Shown: piece after piece, positions 1 to 5,992 of the stretch
Layout of the letters: every line of letters begins with the position of its first letter
Position numbering within the stretch: the first letter of the stretch is position 1
DNA from: Vulcanimicrobiota bacterium
GTDB taxonomy: Bacteria > Vulcanimicrobiota > Vulcanimicrobiia > Vulcanimicrobiales > Vulcanimicrobiaceae
Length of the DNA stretch: 6,983 nt
Direction: 5' to 3'
NCBI GenBank assembly: GCA_019233165.1
Contig: JAFAMS010000337.1
Coordinates: 1-6,983, forward strand
Notes under the pieces: generated by a model
What the model was told of the DNA's origin: nothing
The model's database searches: none
Seen by the model: the letters and a program-made list of their open reading frames with translations, nothing else
Translations under genes and position numbers: made by a program

Positions 1-629
1 GGCGCCGCCAGGACGCCGGCGAACGCGGCGAGCGCGACGCCGAAGCCGAACGTCAGCGTGATGAGGCGCGGGACGTCGATGCCGAAAGCGCGGGTAAGGA
101 TGGGGTTCTCGGTCGCGGCTCGGATTCGCGCGCCCAGCGAGGTCCGCTCGATCGCGAACCACACGATCGCGCAGACCGCGAGCGAAAGAACGATCACGAA
201 CACGCGATAGACCGGATACGGACCGAAGCCGAGATCGACCACCCCCGAAAGCGCGGCGGGCGTTTCGTACGGCGAGCCGAGCGCACCCGCAAGCAGCCGC
301 ATGACATCGACGATCACGAGCGTCAGCGCGAACGTGAGGAGTAAATTATAGATCGGATCGAGACCGTAGAGCCGCCGGAGCAGCACGGCCTCTAGCAACA
401 TCCCGAAAAGTGCGACGACGATCGGCCCTAAAATCAGCGCCGCGAAGAACGGGAGATGGAAGAGCTGCGCGCCGTAGTATGCCGCGAAGGCGCCGAGCAT
501 GTACATGGCGCCGTGCGCGAAGTTGACGACGCGCAGCATTCCGAAGATGATGCTGAGCCCGAGGGCCAGCAGCGCGTAGGACGCGCCGCTGACCGCTCCC
601 GTAAAGGCCTGGGTGAGGACGTAGCTCAG
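1..629 (-). CDS. livH: LivH-like ABC importer permease (partial, C-terminus beyond left edge)
   Basis: Inner-membrane permease of a branched-chain-amino-acid-type (HAAT) ABC importer; it would form the translocation path with a LivM partner, driven by LivG/LivF ATPases. I translated this frame by hand: 209 residues are visible, and a usual LivH has about 290. Visible family features are the N-terminal GLSIIFGMLRVVNFAHG stretch (residues 24-40), hydrophobic segments near 10-30, 40-55, 61-80, 96-116, 142-160 and 190-209, and the cytoplasmic ATPase-docking loop around GARIRAATENP (166-176). No ATG, GTG or TTG occurs between the upstream TAG and an ATG inside the first conserved motif (codon 31), so I placed the start at CTG 629-627, nine bases after GGAG. 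That gives an N-terminus of normal LivH length. It follows the substrate-binding gene by 12 bp, so they are almost certainly co-translated. The true substrate is unknown. Family assignment is secure; the start is inferred. Confidence 0.9.
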   Translation of the reverse strand, partial: MSYVLTQAFTGAVSGASYALLALGLSIIFGMLRVVNFAHGAMYMLGAFAAYYGAQLFHLPFFAALILGPIVVALFGMLLEAVLLRRLYGLDPIYNLLLTFALTLVIVDVMRLLAGALGSPYETPAALSGVVDLGFGPYPVYRVFVIVLSLAVCAIVWFAIERTSLGARIRAATENPILTRAFGIDVPRLITLTFGFGVALAAFAGVLAA

Positions 630-638
630 CTGCTGCGG

Positions 639-644
639 CTCCTA
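639..644 (-). promoter_or_regulatory. Ribosome binding site of the permease, overlapping the upstream stop codon
   Basis: On the minus strand TAGGAG contains the TAG stop of the substrate-binding protein gene and a GGAG Shine-Dalgarno core nine bases before the proposed CTG start at 629. This is the main reason for accepting CTG. The arrangement suggests that terminating ribosomes reinitiate on the permease. Confidence 0.6.
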
Positions 645-1859
645 CCAGTCTTTCTTACAGACCGATTGGCTTTCTGGACGGAAGGCGACGCCGGGCGGCA
701 TCACCTGGACGATCTTGAACCACGCGTGCGGCTCTTTGATCTTGTCTTTGGGGATCACGTCAACGACGTACATGTCGTGCAGAACGCGATGGTCTCGCGC
801 GCGCCATTCCGCGCCGCGAGCGTAGAAGTCGTTGAACTGGCGGCCGTCGAGATACGGCACGACCTTATCGGCGCTGACGTCTCCGACGGCTTTGACGGCG
901 CTCAGCCACTGCCACGCCGCCGAATAGTCGGCCGCTTGGATGTCGGTCGGACGCAGCCCGTTCATCCGCTTCGAGTAGCGGTCGGCCCACGCGCGCGACT
1001 GCTTGTCCATGTTCCAATACCACGACGTCGTGATGCGCGAGCCTGCGAAGACGTCCGGCAGCGCGTCGACGTCCGAGAGGAAGAGCAGCCCGACGGCAAC
1101 CTTCATGTCCTTGTCGATCCCGAACTGCTTGACTTGTTTCATCGTGTTGACGGTATCGGCCCCGGCGTTGAGGACGCCGAGGACCTGCGCGTGGCCGTTC
1201 TTCGCGGCGAGGAGGTACGACGAGAAATCGGTGTTCCCCAGCGGGATCATGTCGGAGTGTACGAACTCCGCGCCTTTGGTTTTTATCGCCGTCGTGAAAT
1301 CGGCGAGCATCTGCTGGCCGAACGCGTAGTTGGGTACGATCCCCCACCATTTCTTCGCGTCTCCGCCAGCGGCGATGTTCCGTCCGGTCGAGAACGCGAG
1401 CGCGTAGGTGTCGTACGCGTAGTGGTACGTGTACTTGCTGCACGCCGCACCGGTGAGAGCGGAGCTCGCTCCGCCGGTGACGATCTCGAGCTTGTGCTTC
1501 TCTTTGGCGACCCCGTCGACGGCCAGCGCGACCGCCGAGTTGGTCTCGTCGAGCGCGAGCTCCGCGCCGCTGTCGAACGCTTCTCGCGTCTTCGACGCAG
1601 CGAGCGGACCGTCGTTACGGTGATCGATCGCGATGACCTCAACCGGACGGCCCAACACTTTCCCGCCGAAATCTTCGACGGCCATCTTCGTCGCCTCGAC
1701 CGCGCCCGGACCGGCCAGTGCCGCGTACACCCCGGACATATCGGTAACGACCGCAATCTTGATCGGTCCGCTCTGCGCCTGGACGCCGGCCGGACCCACA
1801 AGCGTGGCAAGCATCGCCGCGGCCAAAACGGCCGCCGCGTAGCGAGTAACCTTCTTCAC
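642..1859 (-). CDS. LivK-like periplasmic substrate-binding protein of HAAT ABC importer
   Basis: Periplasmic receptor that captures a small solute and delivers it to the adjacent LivH-like permease. The product is 405 residues. It has a signal peptide (KK at 2-3, hydrophobic core about 8-24, likely cleavage after VQA at 26-28) followed by the type-I periplasmic-binding fold (Peripla_BP_6) opening with IKIAVVTDMSGVYAALAGPG (33-52). Other family-typical blocks are YDTYALA (149-155), the WGIVPNYAFGQQ strand-turn (172-183), NTDFSSYL (209-216) and the C-terminal lobe near 305-323. It resembles the proteobacterial COG0683 subgroup of undefined ligand rather than classic Leu/Ile/Val LivJ/LivK. C140 and C401 may form a disulfide, since homologues as I recall them carry a cysteine at both places. 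The start is GTG at 1859, with GAAGGGGG five bases upstream and the signal peptide directly after. The frame stays open further upstream, but that extension is Arg-rich out-of-frame RND sequence. The ligand could be an amino acid, aromatic acid or other carboxylate. Confidence 0.93.
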   Translation of the reverse strand: MKKVTRYAAAVLAAAMLATLVGPAGVQAQSGPIKIAVVTDMSGVYAALAGPGAVEATKMAVEDFGGKVLGRPVEVIAIDHRNDGPLAASKTREAFDSGAELALDETNSAVALAVDGVAKEKHKLEIVTGGASSALTGAACSKYTYHYAYDTYALAFSTGRNIAAGGDAKKWWGIVPNYAFGQQMLADFTTAIKTKGAEFVHSDMIPLGNTDFSSYLLAAKNGHAQVLGVLNAGADTVNTMKQVKQFGIDKDMKVAVGLLFLSDVDALPDVFAGSRITTSWYWNMDKQSRAWADRYSKRMNGLRPTDIQAADYSAAWQWLSAVKAVGDVSADKVVPYLDGRQFNDFYARGAEWRARDHRVLHDMYVVDVIPKDKIKEPHAWFKIVQVMPPGVAFRPESQSVCKKDW

Positions 1860-1864
1860 GCGTA

Positions 1865-1872
1865 CCCCCTTC
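1865..1872 (-). promoter_or_regulatory. Ribosome binding site deciding the GTG start of the substrate-binding protein
   Basis: The minus strand reads GAAGGGGG, then TACGC, then GTG at 1859. The strong purine-rich Shine-Dalgarno and good spacing select this GTG over upstream starts in the same open frame. Confidence 0.7.
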
Positions 1873-1878
1873 AGGTGT

Positions 1879-1904
1879 GTCGCCGCTCCCCACCCAACGG
1901 CGAC
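1879..1904 (-). other. Stem-loop between the RND gene and the substrate-binding protein gene
   Basis: GTCGCCG (1879-1885, plus strand) and CGGCGAC (1898-1904) form a perfect 7-bp inverted repeat around a 12-base loop that is G-rich in the transcript. It sits in the 62-bp gap, beginning 17 bases after the RND stop and ending 6 bases before the next ribosome binding site. No T-run follows it on the minus strand, so it is not a standard intrinsic terminator. It may be an mRNA processing or stabilising hairpin that lets the two gene pairs be expressed at different levels, or chance in GC-rich DNA. I saw no convincing promoter in this gap. Confidence 0.4.
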
Positions 1905-1921
1905 GTCAGCCTTGAATACGC

Positions 1922-4900
1922 TTAGCGGGGGGCCTCGGCCTCCGGAAGGGGCTGGCCTTCGACGACGGGGAGCGCCGACGTGCGGGTCGGCGGACCGTGC
2001 CGCGGGCGGAAGCGATCCTCGATCCCGACGATCAGCACGTACATCACCGGAATGATCAACAAGTTCAGGAACGTCGAGACGAGCATCCCGCCGAACACCG
2101 CGGTCCCGAGCGAATGCCGTTCTTCGGCGCCGGCGCCGGTCGCGAAGACGAGCGGCGTCACGCCGAGGATGAACGCGAACGAGGTCATCAGGATCGGGCG
2201 CAGCCGCGTCTCGGCCGCTTCGCGGACGGCGTCGACCGCGCTCTTCCCCGCCGCCCGCAGCTTGTTCGCGAACTCGACGATCAAGATCGCGTTCTTGCTC
2301 GCGAGGCCGATCAACATCACGTAGCCGACCTGGGCGAAAACGTCGCTCTCGATGTGCCGCAGCATCAGGAGCCCGAGCGCGCCGAAGAGCGCGAACGGGA
2401 CCGCGAGCAAGATGATGAACGGATCGATGAAGCTCTCGTACTGCGCCGAGAGGACGAGGAACACGAAGACGATCCCGAGCGCGAAGATCAGGAACGTGGC
2501 GGAGCCCGATTCGATCTGCTCGAGCGCGAGCCCGGTCCACTCGTACTGATAGCCCGAGCCGCGCGGCAAGATGCCGGCCGCGAGCTGCTGCATTTTATCG
2601 ATTGCCTGGCTCGTCCCGAAACCCGGACCGGGTTGGCCGCTCAGCTCGACCGAGCGGAAGCCGTTGTAGTGCGTGATCACGGGCGCGGTCTTGACCCGCT
2701 GGAACGATGCGACCGCAGTCAGCGGCGTCGACGCCCCGTTCGAGGATGCCACGTAAATCCGCTGGAGCTCGTCCAAGCGCGAGCGGTACTGCCGGTCGGC
2801 CTGGACGTAGACCCGGTACGATCGCGCGAGATAGTCGAAGTCGTTGACGTACTCGGAACCAAGGAAGACCTGCATCGCCGAGAAGACGCTCTCGATCGGG
2901 ATCCCAACCGAAGCGGCTTTATCGCGGTCTACGTCGACGAGTAGCTGCGGGCTGTCGACGCGGAAGGTCGTGAAGACGCGCGAAAGCTGCGGATTTTGCG
3001 GCGAGTTCCCCGCGAACATGAACTGCAAGCCTTTGAAGAACAGCGGGTCGAGGCCGTGGTTTGCGTGATCCTCGATCTCGAACGTGAAGCCGCCGTAGAG
3101 ATCGGAGCCGCCTTGGATCGCGGGCGGGTTGATCGCGAAAATTTGCGCGCCCGGAATCCCGAAGAACGCAAACTGCACCCGCCGCACGACGGAGGCGACG
3201 TCGTGTCCACGCCCCTTGCGCTCGGCCCACGGCTTGAGCGGCGCGAACATAACGCCGTGGTTCGGCGCGGCGCCGTTGAAGTTCCAACCCATGACGTTGA
3301 AGACGCCTTCCACCTCGCTCTGAGCGCCGATGATGTCGGAGACGCGGTGGGCGATCTGCTTTTCAAAGTCGAGCGACGAGCCTTCCGGCGTTTGCAGGAT
3401 GACGATGAAGTAGCCCTGATCTTCGTCGGGGATGAACTGCTTGGGGATGCGATCGTACATGAAGCCCGTCCCCGCGAGTCCGATCGCGAAGAGGACGACG
3501 ACCAGCCCACGCAGCGAGATCAGTCGCGGGATGACGCGGTCGTATTCGTTGCGCAGCGCGAGGAGACGCTCGTTGAACCAACGGAAGAACCGGCCTTGCT
3601 TCGCGCGGTCGACCTGGCGGATCAGGAGCTCCGAGAGCGTCGGGGTCAGCGTTAGGGCGACGAACCCCGAAATCGCGACCGAGATCGCGATCGTCAGCGC
3701 GAACTGCTTGTAGAGCTGGCCGGTCGTCCCCGGGAAGAACGCGACGGGGATGAAGACGGCGAGCAGCACCAGGGTCGTTGCGATCACCGCGCTCGCGATC
3801 TCGAGCAACCCGGCGCGCGCGCCGTCGAACGGCGAGAACTTCTTCTCCTGGATGTAACGCGCAATGTTCTCGATGACGACGATCGCGTCGTCGACGACGA
3901 GCCCTGTCGCGAGCGTCAGCCCGAAGAGCGTCAGCGAGTTCACCGAGAACCCGAGCACCTTCATCACCGCAAACGTTCCGACCAGCGAGACCGGGATCGT
4001 CATCGCCGGGATCAGCGTCGTGCGCCAATCCTGCAAGAACAAGAAGATTACGGCGACGACGAGCAAGATCGCGAACGCGAGCGTGAGGACGACTTCCCGG
4101 ATCGATTCCTCGACGAAGAGCGTCGAGTCGAAACCGATCGCGTAGTGCACGCCGGGCGGAAACGCCTGCGAAAGCTCTTGGAGCGCGGCCCGCACGCCGT
4201 GCGAGACGACCATCGAGTTCGCCGTCGACAGCTGCAGGACGCCGAGGCCGACGGAGTTCTTGTTCCCCCAGCCGAGATCGACCGAGTAGTCTTCCGCGCC
4301 GAGCTCGACCCGCGCGACGTCGCGAACCTTGACGAAGCCGCCGTTCGGCGTCGAGCGCAGGATGATGTTTCCGAACTGCGCGGGGTCGGCGAGCCGGCCT
4401 TGCACGCGCACCGAGAACTGATACGGCTGATGCCCGTCGGTCGGCGCCGACCCGATCGAGCCGGCCGGGGCTTGACGGTTTTGATTCTGAATCGCGTTCG
4501 TCAGGTCGTCGGCGGTCAAGCCGTTGTCGGCAAGGCGTTTCGGATCGACCCAGAGCCGCATCGCGTATTTGCGCTCCCCGAAGAGGATGACGTTTCCGAC
4601 GCCGGGGACGCGTTGGATGCGATTGAGGACGTTGAGATCGACGTAGTTACTGAGAAACGTCTGGTCGTACGTCCCGCTCTGGTCGTAGATCGCGATCGCC
4701 ATCACGAAGGCGCCGCTGTTCTTGCTGACGGTTACGCCGGTGAGCTTGACCTCGTTGGGAAGCCGCCCTTGTGCCGACTGCACGGCGTTCTGCACGTCGT
4801 TCGTGGCTTTGTCGAGGTCCCGGCCGAGATCGAAGACGCACGTGATCTCGGAGCTCCCGTCGTTCCCGCTCTTGGACGACATGTACCGCAAGCCTTGAAC

Positions 4901-5110
4901 GCCGTTGATCGCGAGCTCGAGCGGCGTCGTCACCGAGGACTCGACGGCTTGCGCGCTGGCGCCGGTGTAGAATGCCTGCACCGTGACGGTCGGCGGTGCG
5001 ATGTTCGGATAATGCGCCACCGGCAGGGTCGGTAAAGAAACCGCACCTACCAGCAAGATCACGAGGGAGCATACCGCGGCGAAGATCGGCCGCCTGAGGA
5101 AAAACGCCAC
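1922..5110 (-). CDS. HAE1/AcrB-type RND multidrug efflux transporter
   Basis: Proton-driven inner-membrane pump, expected to work as a trimer with a periplasmic adaptor and an outer-membrane channel to expel drugs or other amphiphiles. It has 1062 residues, the full HAE1 length, in the usual layout: TM1 (about 9-30), periplasmic porter/docking half (31-335), TM2-TM6 (337-492), cytoplasmic helix, TM7 (532-553), second periplasmic half (555-870) and TM8-TM12 (872-1026). The proton-relay residues are present: D407 and D408 in GLVVDDAIVVIEN on TM4, K939 in GLASKN on TM10, and R969 and T976 matching AcrB R971 and T978. The AcrB phenylalanine-rich drug pocket is kept as F135, F177, F604, F611 and F622, with W609 replacing F615; the switch loop reads GWNFNG instead of GFGF. 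This favours multidrug over metal (HME) export. The start is GTG, with GAGAGGGG just upstream and the canonical FFLRRPIFA beginning. It lies 45 bp after the M48 gene. No adaptor or channel gene is present in the window, and substrates are unknown. Confidence 0.96.
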   Translation of the reverse strand: MAFFLRRPIFAAVCSLVILLVGAVSLPTLPVAHYPNIAPPTVTVQAFYTGASAQAVESSVTTPLELAINGVQGLRYMSSKSGNDGSSEITCVFDLGRDLDKATNDVQNAVQSAQGRLPNEVKLTGVTVSKNSGAFVMAIAIYDQSGTYDQTFLSNYVDLNVLNRIQRVPGVGNVILFGERKYAMRLWVDPKRLADNGLTADDLTNAIQNQNRQAPAGSIGSAPTDGHQPYQFSVRVQGRLADPAQFGNIILRSTPNGGFVKVRDVARVELGAEDYSVDLGWGNKNSVGLGVLQLSTANSMVVSHGVRAALQELSQAFPPGVHYAIGFDSTLFVEESIREVVLTLAFAILLVVAVIFLFLQDWRTTLIPAMTIPVSLVGTFAVMKVLGFSVNSLTLFGLTLATGLVVDDAIVVIENIARYIQEKKFSPFDGARAGLLEIASAVIATTLVLLAVFIPVAFFPGTTGQLYKQFALTIAISVAISGFVALTLTPTLSELLIRQVDRAKQGRFFRWFNERLLALRNEYDRVIPRLISLRGLVVVLFAIGLAGTGFMYDRIPKQFIPDEDQGYFIVILQTPEGSSLDFEKQIAHRVSDIIGAQSEVEGVFNVMGWNFNGAAPNHGVMFAPLKPWAERKGRGHDVASVVRRVQFAFFGIPGAQIFAINPPAIQGGSDLYGGFTFEIEDHANHGLDPLFFKGLQFMFAGNSPQNPQLSRVFTTFRVDSPQLLVDVDRDKAASVGIPIESVFSAMQVFLGSEYVNDFDYLARSYRVYVQADRQYRSRLDELQRIYVASSNGASTPLTAVASFQRVKTAPVITHYNGFRSVELSGQPGPGFGTSQAIDKMQQLAAGILPRGSGYQYEWTGLALEQIESGSATFLIFALGIVFVFLVLSAQYESFIDPFIILLAVPFALFGALGLLMLRHIESDVFAQVGYVMLIGLASKNAILIVEFANKLRAAGKSAVDAVREAAETRLRPILMTSFAFILGVTPLVFATGAGAEERHSLGTAVFGGMLVSTFLNLLIIPVMYVLIVGIEDRFRPRHGPPTRTSALPVVEGQPLPEAEAPR

Positions 5111-5114
5111 CGCG

Positions 5115-5123
5115 CCCCTCTCT
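5115..5123 (-). promoter_or_regulatory. Ribosome binding site of the RND gene
   Basis: The minus strand reads AGAGAGGGG, then CGCG, then the GTG start at 5110. The purine-rich core supports this start. Its GAGGG part is complementary to CCCUC at 5144-5140, on the far side of the hairpin just upstream, so access may be controlled by folding. Confidence 0.6.
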
Positions 5124-5144
5124 AACCGCGCAAGCGCGGGAGGG
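5116..5144 (-). other. Intercistronic hairpin that can pair with the RND ribosome binding site
   Basis: The transcript contains CCGCG-CUUG-CGCGG (5139-5126), a GC-only stem closed by a G-C pair around CUUG, a known extra-stable tetraloop. Outside it, CCCUC (5144-5140) can pair with GAGGG (5120-5116), leaving a five-base UUAGA bulge on one side. The outer helix would cover part of the RND Shine-Dalgarno. No U-run follows, so it is not a classical terminator. The M48 stop codon is 11 bases upstream, so ribosomes finishing M48 would be expected to melt the outer helix, giving translational coupling. The pairing is read directly; the regulatory role is inference. Confidence 0.45.
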
Positions 5145-5155
5145 TTGCAGGGCGG

Positions 5156-5992
5156 TCAGTAGCCTGGCCGGCGGGCCGCTCCGAAAGGTCCCTCGTTCCC
5201 GTACCGGGAGGCGAGGGTCGAGTACGTCGGCATCGGATGTGCGTACGCCATACTCGAGGTGTAGCGTGCGAACAGGTACGGCTCGGACCGAAATTCCTGC
5301 TCGAGCGCCGCGATCCGGTGCTGGTCGGTCGGATGGTCTGAGAGCATCTCCATGCTCCCGCCGGTGTCGGCTTTTTCGAACTGCTGAAAGAGCCAGACCA
5401 TTCCCCACGGATCGTAGCCCGCGCGCGCGCAGGTCTCGGCGCCGAGGTGGTCTGCGTTCTCCTCGACGTTGCGCGAAAAATGCAGGTCCTGAAGCTGCGC
5501 AACGATCCCGATCGCGTTTTGAATGAGGCCGCTGTTCCGTCCGAGCAGGATCGCAAGACCGGTCGCGATCAGCCCGGTGGTCTGCTCCTTCTGCGCGAGA
5601 TGGACGACGTCGTGATGGATGTCGTGACTGGTTTCGTGGCAGAGGACGCCGGCGAGCTCTTCCTTATTCTTGACAAACGTCATGAGCGGCAATGTCACGT
5701 AAACGTTTCCGCCCGGGACCGAGAACGCATTCGGCTGCTGTTCGCGGACGAGGATGAAATGGAACGGGTATTGATACTTCTCGTTCGCCACGCCGGAGAT
5801 CTTGCGTCCGACTTCGTTGAGGACCGCGTACCACGGCGAAGAATCGACGATCTCGCCCTTTTGCGCGAGCTGCTCGTACACTTGCGCGCCGATCTGCCCC
5901 TCGTCGACGGCCGCATCCGGACGGCCGCCGGTCGCCAGCAGCAGGGTTACGACGGCGATTGCAGCGGCGAATCGGCGGCGCGGAAGCATCAC
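5156..5992 (-). CDS. Secreted M48 family zinc metalloprotease
   Basis: Gluzincin-type endopeptidase, probably periplasmic or attached to the membrane periphery; relatives such as BepA, LoiP and YcaL act in outer-membrane protein quality control. It is 278 residues. An N-terminal signal peptide (RRR at 5-7, hydrophobic core 8-21, likely cleavage near A27/A28) has no lipobox cysteine. The protease domain follows: NAFSVPGGNVYVT (88-100), the zinc and catalytic motif HETSH (119-123), a weakly hydrophobic stretch 139-151, the third zinc ligand E177 in SRNVEENADHLG (173-184), and SDHPTDQHR (218-226), matching the family's conserved SxHP near the C-terminus. All catalytic elements are intact. It lacks the TPR repeats of BepA and ends about 50 residues after the SDHP motif. 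The start is GTG 5992 or the next codon, ATG 5989; GGGA about nine bases upstream slightly favours GTG. Either overlaps the asparaginase stop, implying coupling. Its specific substrate cannot be inferred. Confidence 0.92.
   Translation of the reverse strand: MMLPRRRFAAAIAVVTLLLATGGRPDAAVDEGQIGAQVYEQLAQKGEIVDSSPWYAVLNEVGRKISGVANEKYQYPFHFILVREQQPNAFSVPGGNVYVTLPLMTFVKNKEELAGVLCHETSHDIHHDVVHLAQKEQTTGLIATGLAILLGRNSGLIQNAIGIVAQLQDLHFSRNVEENADHLGAETCARAGYDPWGMVWLFQQFEKADTGGSMEMLSDHPTDQHRIAALEQEFRSEPYLFARYTSSMAYAHPMPTYSTLASRYGNEGPFGAARRPGY

Noticed and set aside
1865..1897. G-quadruplex in the G-rich minus strand ahead of the substrate-binding protein gene
   Set aside because: The G-runs are too few and too unevenly spaced for a convincing four-tract motif; the long run is better explained as the Shine-Dalgarno.
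1879..1904. Intrinsic terminator after the RND gene
   Set aside because: The stem is plausible but no T-run follows on the minus strand, and the next ribosome binding site begins 6 bases later.
456..1925. 489-codon open frame on the plus strand, antisense to the importer genes
   Set aside because: The product is Arg/Asp/Val-rich with no recognisable domain and overlaps two well-identified genes. Long antisense frames are expected opposite GC-rich coding DNA.
642..2540. 632-residue reading of the substrate-binding protein frame extending into the RND gene
   Set aside because: The first ~227 residues are low-complexity Arg-rich sequence from the wrong frame of the RND gene. A signal peptide and good ribosome binding site place the start at GTG 1859.
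1997..5035. Several long plus-strand frames (315, 219 and 296 codons) opposite the RND gene
   Set aside because: All show the charged, Arg/Asp/Glu-rich composition of frame shadows, and the minus-strand RND protein is complete and motif-perfect.
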